Shown: positions 1 to 11,115 of the stretch, in pieces | Numbering within the stretch: position 1 is the stretch's first letter | Layout of the letters: each line of letters opens with the position of its first letter | Assembly: GCF_038396675.1 (NCBI RefSeq) | Contig: NC_088933.1 | Location: forward strand, 15,276,001 to 15,340,000 | Direction of reading: 5' to 3' | Source: Hydra vulgaris | Lineage: Eukaryota; Cnidaria; Hydrozoa; Anthoathecata; Hydridae | DNA length: 64,000 nucleotides | The notes under the pieces: generated by a model | The model's database searches: none | Seen by the model: only the letters and a program-made list of their open reading frames with translations | What the model was told of the DNA's origin: nothing | Made by a program: the position numbers and the translations under genes

Positions 1-54
1 TTTTTTTTAATTCTTTAAAACATGAAAAAACGACTTAAACTATTGTAACGGTAT

Positions 55-434
55 ACGATGAAAAAGGCCAATGGTTAACGCCGATGGTTAAATATATGTA
101 TATAAAGGTAATAAATCAATATTAGGTATGTAATTTGCATATTTAAGTTGCAACTATGCACCAGTTGTGGTTTCGACTATTAGCTAATGTCAATGCCTCG
201 ACCAATGGCACTTAATCGGCTAAACTATCGGCCAATTAATCGGCCAGTTATTGGCCGATAGTTGAGCTGATTAATTAGGATTGGCCAAGACATCGATATT
301 AGCTAATCGGCCAAACCACTACTGATGCATTGACACAACTTATTTATGGAAATTACATACATTATAATAATATATTACCGTTATATACATACATTAAACC
401 TTATTATTAGCCACAATTGGCCTTTTTTATCGAG
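55..434. repeat. Foldback MITE with ~130 bp inverted arms
   Basis: The left arm (about 55-190) and right arm (about 295-434) are imperfect inverted copies. Both outer ends carry AAAAAGGCCAA, followed inward by TATGTATATAA-GGTAAT, then ATGTAATTT and AGTTG. The centre (about 205-270) is itself palindromic and built of repeated ATCGGCCAATTAATCGGCC-type blocks. There is no coding potential. It reads as a non-autonomous inverted-repeat element; no clear target duplication was found. Confidence 0.75.
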
Positions 435-440
435 ACACCA

Positions 441-1239
441 CTAGTTAATATAATTCAAACTAAAGGTGAATACTAAAAAATAATAATGCAATTAAATAAG
501 AGCAAAATATTTTGTGCCAATATGGCTATATCTTTTTTAGGCAAAAAAATGTGTTTAATACATACTCAATTAAAGAATTTAAAAAAAAACTTAAATTATA
601 AAATAACTTTGAAAAACTCAAGTTTTACAATAAAAAGAATAAAGTATTTTTTAAAACTTTTTATGTTGACTCAGTTTCCACCATTATCGCAAAACAAATA
701 AATGCAGAGATGATAGAAATTGCAAATGAACACCATCCGATAATGTAAGACCAACTGTATTTTATAAGACTACTTTTATTAACTTCATTTGTGAACACAC
801 TTAATCCTATTGCCAAGAATATAGCTATAACAAAATAATCACATAAATAAAAATCGAAACTCTAAAACAAAGTTGTGAAAAAAATAGAACATCCATAAAA
901 AAGATTTTAAACTACTTATTTTTTAAACTAAATACTATATTAAATATATATTATATATACACTAAAAATACATAAAATTAAATAATTATATGTATATATA
1001 CTTTTTTTAATTGACAATTTGCTATAACAAAGTGGACTTAAATTGAACTAAAATTTGCTGCAAGTTAAAAAAAAAGATAATTAAGCTTAGGACCATTATA
1101 CCTGACAAATACTGGATGCCTAAACTTTGTAATTTGCAATTGAAATTTTAAAAAGGGTCTAATACCTATTTAGTATTTTTTTTACATATTTTTTATAAAC
1201 TAATTAGTATCCTTATAGATCTGCTCTCAAAACAAGTTT
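441..1239. other. A+T-rich stretch, no supported gene
   Basis: Mostly homopolymeric A/T. A 71-codon open frame at 486-701 has low-complexity lysine/asparagine-rich content. Another frame across about 560-750 reads slightly more protein-like, with stops. Nothing recognisable was seen. Confidence 0.5.
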
Positions 1240-2560
1240 TTATCTCAAAAAAAGCTCAACTGGGATTTCAACAAAAAATTGTTCGTCAAAAAGCAGCAAA
1301 AAAATGAAAATACTGTTAAAAGCTTCTATTAAAATTTGCCTTTTTTTTTGCGCAAAAGAAAAAAAGTTTTTCAAATAGGAAAATTGTAAAGGAATGTCTA
1401 TCACTTTATGCCGAAAACACTGAAGACTTAAGCATAAAGAAATCATTGCATATCAACCATAAAGAAATCACAAAATATTTATATGAAATACAAGAAGAAA
1501 TGGCCTCTGTTGTAGCAAAACAAATCATTGCTACTTCCTCGATTTCAAAACACTTTTCAATATATATTGATAAAAGTTGCGATTTAACTGACAATCCTCA
1601 ATTATTAATTACATAAGATGTGCCAAAAATAACTTTGATGTTGTCCGAGAACCTCTGGGCTTCGGTGAGCTTCAAACATCAACAGTTGGATCTAATATTT
1701 TTGAAACACTGAAAATTAAAACGTTAATGGTCACAATCTAAACTGGGATAAACTGGACAGTATTTACACTGAAGGAGTACCTTCAATGGTTGGGAAGCAC
1801 AGTGGATGTGTTACTTTTCTTGAAAAATATTTACAAAAGAAAACTTTTTAAATACAATTTTTTAATTCACCAAGAAGTGCTCTGCTCAAAAGGTTTGAAA
1901 TTTGACCATGTCATTAAAATCGCTGTTATTTGCATTAACAAAATAAGAGCAAGAGGACTTCATAGACGAGAAAATTGTTCATTTTTTGAAAGTGAAACAC
2001 ATGAAAACTTTTATTACGTTGTTCTTTTCGATAGTTATCAAAAGACTAAATGCTAAGTTTTCTGAAATAAAAATAAAGTTTTACAAATTTTGGAAGTCAA
2101 AAAGCGAACTACTATTAGAATGTGACTTTCTTAAAAACGAAGACCAGTTATGTTACTATTACTACTTTTTTATTGGATGTAACAAATTACCTAAATATCT
2201 TAAACACAAACTTGCACGGTAAATATTTTATTTCCAACATTATTTAATTAAATTAATGCTTTTAAGGCCAAGTTAAACTTATTTACAGATAGTTTATAAC
2301 AGCAAAATCTTTACCTAATTCCGACACTTGAAAATTGTTACATTAAAAATAAGATCACCAATGTTGCAATTCAAAAATACAAGCTGCCATTTTGACACTT
2401 TTACAATCATTTGAAACTCGCTATGCAGATTTTAAAGGGGAAGCAAAAATTATTTTGGTCTCTATTAAATCCATTCACAATATTAGATGATGACCTTTGC
2501 AATTATACACCAAAATTGCAGTCGGAAATCCCAAAAAGTCTGCCCACCCCTTTAATCATA
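1240..2560 (+). pseudogene. hAT-superfamily transposase relic (ZBED5/FAM200/GTF2IRD2-like)
   Basis: Broken reading frames on the plus strand give, in order, phrases typical of the hAT transposase core. They are IDKSCDLTDNPQLL (about 1568-1610), EPLGFGELQTSTVG (about 1650-1695), an NWDKLDSIYTEGVPSMVGKH phrase (about 1742-1800), and KFDHVIKIAVICINKIRARG (about 1897-1957). A degraded ETRYADFKGEAK (about 2413-2450) follows. In the family these lie around the RNase-H-like catalytic core and the region after it. The frame changes several times and stops interrupt it (for example TAA near 1614), so no full protein is made. There is no start codon, BED finger or C-terminal dimerisation domain that I can see. 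Assignment to hAT is firm; the subfamily is from memory. Confidence 0.72.
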
Positions 2561-3289
2561 CCTAAAATAATGCTAATATAAAAGCCTTTTTATCATAAAC
2601 GATAACAAAAACCGTTAAAAAGGTAATCTAAAGTTGACGTCAATAGAGTTTCAAAAGTCGCTGTTATTGGCTGAAAAAAAGAGAGAGTTTAGTAAACCAA
2701 AATTTTCTTCTATGACTTAACAGCAACAAAAACATTTTTGTAACTTCTTCTCATGTTACAACAAGTTCTGAGATTTTCTCAGTAAACTCTTGCAGAGAGG
2801 AGTAGAAACAGTTGCGAGGCGTTTTTCCTTAGAAGATATCACACAAACCTGTAAGTTATTTTGCATGCTTTAGATGCTTTTTTTAGAACAGCTCATAAAT
2901 TTGTCTTTCTTTTTTTGTCATTTTTTGACTGAAATTAGTGGATTTCAGTTATTTGATTTCAATCTAAAAAGTGTTTTTGTTACTTAGTTTTGGATAGAAA
3001 AGAACATGTTAGTTTGCATAACAGTTTTTAAAAATACTTGAACATGAAACCGTGCAGCTCATTTAAAAATTAAAACTACAGACTCTTTATTCATATGGAA
3101 TTACTAGGGTCAAATATTGATACAAAGTTGTAATTTTATTGACGATAACCATTATTACTGTAGCAAATATTTTTTATGGAAAAACAAAAAGTTGAGTCTT
3201 TTGCTGGAGGGCATTTATCAAAAAATTGCAAGGTTAGGATTTCTACACTTTGCAGTAATGTAAAAAGTAATTTGTTCCTTGCTCTATAT
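2561..3289. other. Non-coding, degraded
   Basis: A+T-rich sequence between two hAT relics with no convincing reading frame on either strand. Part may be decayed hAT sequence, since it lies between two such fragments on the same strand. Confidence 0.4.
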
Positions 3290-3299
3290 ATTAACAGAC

Positions 3300-3675
3300 A
3301 AAGCGACTGTTGAACTGAAAAAATATTAACTCAGTAGTTCTTTCATCAAAGTATGATGTGAGTCGCGATCTTGTTCTTTGGTTTTCTTCAGATCTACCAC
3401 CGTTCTCTCATGTTGATAATAAGGGATTTAAAAATATTTTTGAAAACAATATTGGTTTAAAAAATCCCACAGGATCTGCAAAGTCAAGTTGTTTTACCTA
3501 ATATTTACAAAATTTTAAGGTAATCTGTATTAGGAAATTTAAAAGATATTGATGCGGTAACAATTTTATTTGACGGTTACAAAAAATTAGTTATACGGGG
3601 TTAAAGTGTTCCATTGATAATTATAACTGGGATAAAAAATGTTTACAATTTCGTGTTTGCCTTTAAAAAATCATA
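3300..3675 (+). pseudogene. hAT transposase N-terminal fragment
   Basis: An open frame from about 3340 to 3505 reads DVSRDLVLWFSSDLPPFSHV followed by DNKGFKNIFENNIG. This is the hAT signature in which a short helix ends in DLxPFS-V-[ED]N-x-GF. After a stop, downstream frames still show a D-G-[WY] phrase (about 3569-3582) and NWDKKCLQF-like residues (about 3627-3655), as expected near the first catalytic Asp. The fragment ends where a mariner-like end begins at about 3676, suggesting the mariner inserted into or beside it. It may belong to a different hAT copy than the one at 1240-2560, because the domain order would be reversed. Confidence 0.55.
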
Positions 3676-4115
3676 TACTACTGTGATCAAAAAGTAAGGT
3701 GAATTTTTAATTTAAACTTCCCGCCTTGTTCGAATCGTCCAATCTTTTTTATTTTTAAGTTGGTAGGAATGTCATTAACATTTGCGCCAAATTACATGTC
3801 AAACTCATAATTATTATTTTTTGTTTACGCTTGTTTCTGAAGTATCAAAAGTGCATTCGGCGATTTTCACGATGTCTAATTTTGTTGAGCAAAGAAGTGC
3901 TATTAAATTTTGTTTGCGGAATGATATTTCTGCTGCTGAAACGTATCGAATGTTGCAAAAGGCCTTCGGTGAAGAGACTATGTCTCAAAAAAATGTTTAC
4001 AAGTGGTACAAAGACTTCAAAGAAGGCCGAGAACGTGTTGATGACTTGGAACGCTCCGGACGACCATCGACTTCGATTGATGATCGCCACATCAACAAAA
4101 TCAAAGAATTGGTAT
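3676..4115 (+). pseudogene. Mariner transposase N-terminal fragment
   Basis: From an ATG at about 3871 the frame reads MSNFVEQRSAIKFCLRNDIS, then a helix-turn-helix region with KNVYKWYKDFKEGRE and ERSGRPSTS. These are hallmarks of mariner/SETMAR-type transposases: the DNA-binding N-terminus with its paired HTH and the GRPSTS linker motif. The usual length is about 340 residues; only the first ~80-90 are present, with no DD34D catalytic residues. Upstream, CTGTGATCAAAAAGTAAGGT (about 3681-3700) looks like the 5' terminal inverted repeat. The frame runs into a small CAGGG-ended insert at 4116 and the mariner sequence does not resume after it. Confidence 0.8.
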
Positions 4116-4182
4116 CAGGGCCGGCGATTCGGGTTTCGAAGTGCCTTCTCTCCCCCCCCCCCCCCTTTATTTGTCGGCCCTG
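4116..4182. mobile_element. 67 bp CAGGGCCGG-ended micro-MITE with GGTAT direct repeats
   Basis: The segment starts CAGGGCCGG and ends with the inverse TCGGCCCTG. It is flanked by GGTAT on both sides (4111-4115 and 4183-4187). The interior holds a run of about 14 C. CAGGG ends are typical of hAT-type non-autonomous elements, though those usually make 8 bp duplications; here only 5 bp match. Confidence 0.6.
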
Positions 4183-4195
4183 GGTATGCTTGTAT

Positions 4196-4532
4196 TATCT
4201 AGGTAATGCTGCGGTTAAGCGGCCTAAAATAATTTTATTTTTTTGCTTGTTGCACTCTTGTCAGAGGAGACTTTTTAAACTTTAGGAATATTAAGTGAAA
4301 TAATAAAAGAAAGATTGCTGCCCCATGCCAAACCCTTAGTCGATGTAACAGCACTTCCGCTTATAGCAGCAGGCTATAAGATAGTCGATGTATGTACTGA
4401 AGCCAATAAATATTCCTTATCTTTATATTAAAAAGTCATTACTATGAGCAAGTCTTCACGCGAGAGCGCAACAAGCAAAAAAATAAAATTATTTTAGGCC
4501 ACTTAACTGCAGCTTTACCGTTATCTAGATGT
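4196..4532. repeat. MITE with ~75 bp terminal inverted repeats
   Basis: The left arm (about 4196-4273) and right arm (about 4455-4532) are inverted copies. They share GGCCTAAAATAATTTTAT, TTTTTTTGCTTGTTGC and GACTT. The right arm carries a short extra AACGG-type stretch near its end. The ~180 bp centre has no coding capacity. The element lies immediately downstream of the mariner fragment. Confidence 0.75.
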
Positions 4533-4539
4533 TCATATT

Positions 4540-5180
4540 ACACGAATCTACTTTATATGTTTCATTATATAATTATCATATATTATATTTTATAATTATT
4601 TTATATATTATTATTATATTATTAAACATTATGATATTTAAATATTTTATAATATTATATATAAGTTATTATATTCCTTAAATTAAGGTAAGATAAGATT
4701 TGTTAACTATTTTTGAAGAGATATTTATGTTCAATCGTAATAAAAACTTTTTTTATTTCCTCTACGTCATTATCAACTATTTGTGTTAAAGTTTACAAAA
4801 AACATAGCATGGCACTTGATTTAAATATAATATCGAAACAAAAATGCCTAATTTTTTTTTTTCAAAAAGTCCTATACGTCTCTGGTTCAAATTTCATCAA
4901 ATCGGTGTTTATATCGCAAATCAGTGTTTATTTATTCAGTCAATATTTTTAACTGCATTTGAAGGAATCATTTCTGTAACACATTTTCATTCTCAGACAA
5001 AAATGAGTCAAGCACTAAATAAAATTATACAATTAAAAAAATATATTATTACAATTTTTTTTTTTGAGTACAATGTTATTTTTCAAAAGTTGGTTGTTTT
5101 GACTTAAGGAATTTTCGAAATGATCTTTTCAGTTAAGAAAATCTTCTAAATAATCGTAAAGATAAAGGTAGCAATTTGGA
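4540..5180. other. A+T-rich, no gene seen
   Basis: Contains a TAT/ATT-rich stretch (about 4560-4670) and low-complexity frames only. The short frames at 4713-5107 overlap each other and lack any recognisable motif. Confidence 0.5.
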
Positions 5181-5187
5181 TACGAGG

Positions 5188-5660
5188 GCAGCTAGCTTAA
5201 TAAGCTAAAGACCCACGGGCCATTTTAGCAAGCGTTATATCGTAATAAGATCACTGTCTAAAAAATTTTGATAAGTTGCTATCATGATAGCAATGATAAT
5301 GGATAATGAATCATATATGATTCATTACCTTGGTAATGAACAAAATATCTACAAATTTTTAGCTGGTTACAACCAGTTATAGATTTGTAGATATTTTGTA
5401 GCTAACTACAAAGTGTTATGTAGCTAGCGACACATTGCTACAAAATTGCAATGTTTAAAGTTCAATTCTCATAATTATAATAGACACGAAAAATCGAATT
5501 TTTAAAGATGTTAAACACATTAGAAAAAAAAAATTAGAAAAAGTATTGCTTGAAAATCTCTGTAAAGCTAGCTAGCTTTATAGCGATTTGCAAGATTTAT
5601 AGCAACTAGCAAGCGACTAGCTAGCTAGTCGCTTGCTAGTTGCTAGCTCATTTCCCACGG
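5188..5660. repeat. Palindrome-rich foldback block
   Basis: Several inverted repeats are nested here. There is a TGAATCATATATGATTCA palindrome (about 5305-5323). An arm pair beginning ACAAAATATCTACAAAT and ending ATTTGTAGATATTTTGT lies at about 5340-5399. A perfect 44 bp palindrome sits at 5601-5644 and is built from AGCAACTAGCAAGCGACTAG plus its complement. GCTAGC-rich sequence recurs at both ends. It is probably a decayed foldback element. Confidence 0.6.
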
Positions 5661-6320
5661 AGTAGAAAAAGAAATTCCATTAGGATAGCAAATTTAAAAA
5701 AATCTTTAAAAATATTTATTAACATGCAGTTTCTGACGTCAAAGTAATTATGTAAAGAAAAACTTATCAAACTATTACAAAAGCGAGATCACTATTTAGA
5801 TCAAAAGATATTATTAAGTTTATAAAAACGCCTTATCAAAACAAAGCATGTGAATGTTTAATGGATTTATGGAAAGAAGCATTGCAAAGCAAATTTGTCG
5901 AGAAAATATTGAATAGAGACATTTCTTACAATAAGTAAAACGTTTAGGCTCTATAATCATTATTTTCAAATGCAAAACAGTTTATAGTTTTATTTTGTAT
6001 TTACTTTTACCTGTTGCAAGAAGAAATGCACCAGAGATTTTGTGATTTTTTATTTTCTTTGAATAACTTAACAAGCTTAACACAAAAGCAATAAAGTATG
6101 ACATGCAACCAATAATCATAAATGCTCTGGTAACGTGTAAGTAATCTAAAATGAAAAATATTTGTGATTACTTATTATAATAAACAATTTCACAATCAAT
6201 ATAATTAACTATTTACATGGTTGTTTCATTATTTTTTACAGAGTAGTAATGCATCCGTTAACAATTTAGTTGTATGCTCTTTCTCGTCGTATTAACACAT
6301 ATAAACAATCAGTTGTTAAC
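5661..6320. other. No supported gene; one short protein-like frame
   Basis: A 60-codon open frame without an ATG at 5755-5938 (plus) reads protein-like, for example KTPYQNKACECLMDLWKEAL. It matches nothing I recognise and could be a transposon scrap. The remainder is A+T-rich with no motifs. Confidence 0.3.
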
Positions 6321-6324
6321 AAGA

Positions 6325-6806
6325 ATTGAAAATTCTAAAAATTTATATTTTGTACTTATGTCAAATAAGGATGGGAACAAAAAACCCTAAAATTTTGGCC
6401 ACAATTACAACAAGAAAGCAACAATTTGATAAAATATTTTTTCTATTTTTGTTTTAAATAAAATTATATTTATCGATAAATTTTAAATTTCATAAAATAA
6501 TCTCTTATCGTTCAAAAATTATGATCTTATCAAAATTGCAACCTCATCAAATTGAGAGGAGTTCAAATTTTGTATAGTCATAACTTTTAAGACTATCACT
6601 AAGAGATTATTATGTGAAAACTAGAACTTATCAATGAATGAAAACTTCTTTTAGAATAATACAAAAAATATTTTTTAACTTGTTTAGGGCAGTTGTGGTC
6701 AAAATGTTAGGGTTTTTTTGTTTCCAGACTCCAATTATTGTAATTTTTGGCAAAGCATACTTATTTGGCATAAGTATAAACATAAATTTCTCAATAATAT
6801 TTCATA
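6325..6806. repeat. MITE sharing its arms with the element at 34367-34750
   Basis: An inward-facing pair of arms carries ACTTATG-C/T-CAAATAAG, GGGAACAAAAAACCCTAA and TTTGGCCACAA on the left (about 6350-6410). The complement is at about 6683-6785, where the right arm has an extra ~35 bp. The same arm consensus (ACCTATGCCAAATAAG, then GGGAACAAAAAAGCCCTAG) occurs at 34450-34525, so both belong to one family. No coding region. Confidence 0.65.
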
Positions 6807-6930
6807 ATAATATTTCAAAATATTCTGGTTCCGTTAAATAATATTTCAAAAAATTCTGGGTCCATTAAATAATATCTCAAAAAATTCTAGGTCCGTTAAA
6901 TAATATCTCAAAAAATTCTGGGTCCGTTAA
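6807..6930. repeat. 31 bp minisatellite, 4 copies
   Basis: Four head-to-tail copies of a 31 bp unit of the form ATAATATYTCAAAAAATTCT followed by GGGTCCGTTAA, with a few substitutions per copy. It directly abuts the MITE to its left. Confidence 0.9.
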
Positions 6931-7479
6931 ATAAGTTAGAAAGTTTATAAAAAGAAGTTAAAAAAGTGTTTATTTTTTTTTACTAATTTATTATTGCTCT
7001 GCATCTGTATTCACTTATCTTCGTTAAACTAACAAAGAATTTAAGTGATCATTAAAAAAAGATGCAAGGGGACAATTTCAAAAGTTAAGTTTGATTTGCT
7101 CCGCTAGTAGTTTTCGTGCTGTTTTTTTCATTGTATCTAAACGTTGCAATGGTAACTAGGAGTGATTTTGTTAATTTCGTAAATCGCACGCGAAGATTTT
7201 TAAATAATGATTGCTGCATAATTTTTTAAAGTAAATTAAAACACGCTACAATACAAAAGACTCTCAGAAATTATATGTACTTTAAACTTATATTTATTTT
7301 TTTAGACTTTATGCTTATCTTCTAATGACTCTATTTTAATCAATTTTTGAGAATGAATCAAAACCGAATATTTTTGTTGTGACACATCACGATCTTCTTT
7401 ATTGCACCAAATTGGATGTTTTGTTCTCCTAGCATATAAATATCGAAACCACCATGAATGAGTTGTGTCACTATGTAGC
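6931..7479. other. A+T-rich spacer, nothing recognised
   Basis: No reading frame or repeat structure that I can support. Confidence 0.5.
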
Positions 7480-8045
7480 GAGCACGTTAAAGAGATGCAA
7501 CCTTAGCAGATACTAGTTTTGAAATAGATTTGATATATAGTTTCCAAGAAAGACCGGAAATAAGAGCTAATAATAGAAGATGAAGGGCAGCTGACTCATT
7601 GATTACATTACCGTTCATAAATATAGGAAGATCTAGATTGTTGCAATAACAACTAGCCGAAAAAAATTTATTTTTATCTGAGTTAAAGTTCACCAGCTAC
7701 TTAGAACCCCATGCTGTAGCATAAGCAAAATTTTTTTCAAGCTTAAATGCCCCTTTCAAGCAATCAGAGAGTGTTGGTAATATTAGTATCATCAGCAAAC
7801 AATGCCACCTTAGATGCGAAAATATCTGGTAGTTCATGTTAATTAATTAGTATAGGCTAAGGATAGAACCTTGAAAAACCCCTGAAGTTACAGGATATGA
7901 AGAAGAGTTCTGTCCATCGAGGACAACTTTTGTAATACGATTGGTAACGAATGATTCAATAATCTTAAAGATGTTACCTGACATACCGTAAGAAAAGAGT
8001 TTATGGAAAAGAACAGCATGCCAAAATTTATCAAAAACAAAAAAA
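7480..8045 (-). pseudogene. LINE family A: reverse transcriptase fragment
   Basis: Minus-strand frames give FWHAVLFHKLFSYGMSGNIF, VLDGQNSSSYPVTSGVFQGS, then VALFADDTN around 7790-7805. After that come LPIFMNGNVINES and LALISGLSWKLYIKSISKL, in the order expected of a CR1/L2/Jockey-like non-LTR reverse transcriptase. FADD is the catalytic YxDD-type motif and is intact, but frameshifts occur on both sides (near 7845 and 7700). The fragment is truncated at both ends, with no endonuclease and no 3' tail. It is colinear with the copies at 22000-23670 and 59640-62060. Confidence 0.8.
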
Positions 8046-8321
8046 TTTAGTTCCGATAAAATAAATATAGCGTAGTGTAAACATAAAATACATCGATGAG
8101 TTAACTTAAAATACAACTTTTCGACAGTGAAAAATACAACGAACGTAAAATGCAAAGTTGAATCAACGTAAAATATTACGCAGTGCCCACTTAAAATATA
8201 ACGTTGTTTTTTGGTTGTTGGTGACGTCGCATTTGCAACCAAAATGATATAAAAACAACGTTGGCGGTCGATGTTGGGCCAACGCAACGCTCAACTTTAT
8301 TCTAACATTTTATTAACGTTT

Positions 8322-8460
8322 GTGTCACACAGCCATGGAATTACCATTAAGGTAAAAAAAATTTCCTTAGAAATTTTTTCTGCAAGGTCTTAGGTATATG
8401 CATGGACATGATTTTTACAAATTTTGAAAAATATTTTGCGACGTCCGAGAAAGTTAAAAC
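8322..8460 (+). repeat. Left inverted arm of the 8.3-12.1 kb element
   Basis: Inverse copy of 11915-12062, with about 80 percent identity by eye over most of its length. The GCGACGTCCGAGAAAGTTA block is the best conserved. Confidence 0.8.
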
Positions 8461-8849
8461 TATTTTAGTGTTTTCATTAGAATCGTTTTTAAAAACAATT
8501 TTTTTCGGCTTTATTTTGCAAAAAATGTTCCGGACTATTTAAAATTTAAAATTTTTATTTTTATCTTCATTAACAACATAAAAATCAGACCCATATACAA
8601 AAAACAATGCAATGTGATCTTAACCATTAGTTACCCAGAGATAATTTTAAAATAGAAAAATATTTAAAAAGTTCATTGTAAATTTATTTTTTCTACTTTT
8701 ACATTAGATTATATATTCACATTAAAGTTTTAAAGCTATTCTTTATATTAATAAACTATGGATTAGAACATAACATTTTTAAATAAGAAGTTTTATATTT
8801 TTCTATATTTACAAGTTACAAAATTTGACTCGTTTATCACTATCAACTT

Positions 8850-10705
8850 TTAGAGATGCCTTAAGCAATACCTAATTACACAATTCTTTAGTTTTTTACT
8901 TTATTCTGGATGACTCAAATTTTGTTTGTAAGCACCTGTTTCCCATAGCCTGCTGAAATCTGAATAAACTGATTCGGATGCTTGCTCACTCCGAAACCCA
9001 AGACATCTTGGGTTTTGGAGTAAGTAAAATTTTTTTGTAGAGTTGGAGGAAGTCTTTGTTGGGTAGTATTATGCGTATCAGCCTAATTGTCAATAAACTC
9101 AGGTATGTGCTTGATGACAGCATGAATTTTAGGTGTAGTTGAAATACCAAAGGCTTTGTACGCTCTTTCAAACAAAAGTATAGAATCTCTATAAGAGGAA
9201 ATTAGGACATTCCCAAAGCATGACTGTCTAACTGCATTAAATATTTTAAATGCAGAAATAAGTTTTTTTCCTTCATTTCCAACTTTTGCATTTGCAAGCA
9301 ATTCTTCTAGGACCCAACATTGTTTAGTAGATGCCTACATTGGTTTCAATTGAATTCTCCTCCATGGATTGGTGACCTGTAGATGCTTAGTTTGTTTGAC
9401 CAGTCAGTAGCTTTCAAAGAACAACAATTGGTTTTGCTAAGGATAGTTATCAAATGATCAAATAGCCTGCTGATAATTCCTACAACAATATGCAACTCTA
9501 GAATTTGCTTCAAATTCTCGAAAGATTTTTTCACAAATTAACAATTGCTAGGATCATGAGTTTTTTTACTCCTGAGTCACAAAAGGCTGAGAAGATGTAC
9601 CTTTTGAATAAGAAAACTTATGCTTTGTTTGTTCCTTTTGGATATCCAATATATTCATACAAACCTTGAGAAACCCACCAACTCCATGAATGCCTACTTT
9701 GATCATATAATCATCTGGTGGAAGGTCTCGATGGTCAAGGATGTGTTTAACCAAACCAAAAATGTCATTGCAAAAAATAACTGAGCCCTGAGTTTTTTCA
9801 CTTTGTTCATCACCATTGGAAGCATCAAAGTCCATTATTGTAGAATTGTAAAAAAAATCAAGTGTTTTGTCTCGTTGACTTAATTTTCGAACCAAACCTG
9901 ATTCAATTGATTGCAACCACTCCAAGTTCTGAAAAAGTAGCCGCTTTGTGAGTTTTTTTCAAAGAGAGACCTAAAGTAGATTGCAATCTACTAATTAACT
10001 CAGCAGATACATGATTCAAACGGAAACATGCTCTTGATTTTTGAGAATTGACACTTTTTGTGATTGTTAAATCCCTCCCTCTTGTTGCTAAAATAGCAAT
10101 TGAGTCTTCATCTTCAGATGCTGCAAGTATCATTTTGATCACATCAAAAGAAATAATTTTTGCTACACGGGGAACTTGGTCAATAACTGACTGAAGATTT
10201 TCCCTTGCATCTCAAACTGTACAACGGTTTGGATATGCTATTCTACAACCAACGGGCTGCCAACAGCGCTGACACACTTTAACTAGCCCACGAGGTGGTA
10301 AAAAATCTTCGGCTGCTACTGGAGCTTTCCTACTTGGAAAGGAACAGCCTTAGCTGATCCTTGGCTCATTCCAATTGGATCAAAACCTCTCAAATAAGAA
10401 AACAGCAAAAAGAATTTGATCTTGTCAGAGTCGTAAAAAAACTTTGGAAAAATCAAAAGGGCCATGTAGATCATTATTTGTTTTCTCCCCCTTTTCAATC
10501 TTAAGAAGAATTAATCTACATTTAGCACATATAGCAGAAGGTAAATGCTCTTCATTGGGATTATAGTTCTTAATGAAATATTTCTGATTTCTTGGAAGTA
10601 TCGAGTCTCTTCTAGCTGCCACCATATCTGATTCTTTTTGAAAGCAAACCAGACATACTTTAGCACAATTTTCTGTGTGGGATAAAGTCTTATTAGGCAT
10701 TGTGT
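8850..10705 (-). pseudogene. Unrecognised transposon-type protein with two Cys-rich clusters
   Basis: Reading the minus strand, the start at 10700 gives a first zinc-type cluster with CLVCFQ and, about 35 residues on, ICAKCRLILL. A second cluster, VCQRCWQPVGCRIAYPNRCT, follows (about 10215-10285). Further on are RACFRLNHVSAELISRLQST (about 9965-10035), a YMIKVGIHGVGGFLKVCMNI stretch (about 9660-9715), YRSPIHGGEFN (about 9350-9380), STTPKIHAVIKHIPEFIDN (about 9083-9140) and FRSEQASESVYSDFSRLWE (about 8937-8995). At least five frame changes and several stops (one right after the second cluster) break it. I recall similar repetitive invertebrate proteins but no named Pfam family. A link to N-terminal RAG1-like zinc-domain transposon proteins is conceivable but unproven. 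Ordinary codon content and a conserved motif order argue for a once-functional gene. Confidence 0.6.
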
Positions 10706-10854
10706 AGTTTTTTCGCAGATATACACCATTAAATTAAGATAATGTCTTTTCCTTACTCAACGAGAACTTGTTTCTTACAAAATTATAATCACAATTTATA
10801 CTAAATCACATACCTCGAATATGACAATTTCAATCCACATAATTATATTTACAA

Positions 10855-11091
10855 TTGGCCGAGTGAATAAAAATAAGCAATTGCTTTTATTCAGTAATTA
10901 GTCAGCTTTACGTGAAGAAAAACATTAGGAGTTTTGCTCAAATTTTTATTCACGTAAAGTTAAGCAATTTAATCAGTAATTGGTCAGCTTTACTTAAATA
11001 AAAACTTAAGCAAAATTTTACAGTTTTTATTTACGTAAAGCTGACCAATTACTGTGTAAAAGAATTTGCTTTTTTTTATTCACCCGGCCTA
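10855..11091. repeat. MITE, ~237 bp, inserted in the zinc-cluster element
   Basis: Terminal arms start GGCCGAGTGAATAAAAA on the left and are mirrored by TTTTATTCACCCGGCC on the right. They continue through CAGTAATTAGTCAGCTTTAC and its complement (about 60 bp per arm). A further inverse repeat of ACGTAAAG sits inside. A spurious 65-codon frame crosses its right arm and is not a gene. Confidence 0.8.
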
Positions 11092-11115
11092 ATTTCACAT
11101 TAACAATATAAACAC

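Noticed and set aside
6807..6930. CRISPR-like array
   Set aside because: Direct repeats are contiguous with no unique spacers; no array of the CRISPR type is present anywhere in this eukaryotic window.
7847..8287. 146-codon minus frame as one protein
   Set aside because: Only the part below about 8045 is LINE; the upper half is non-coding repeat with ACGTAAAAT-type words.
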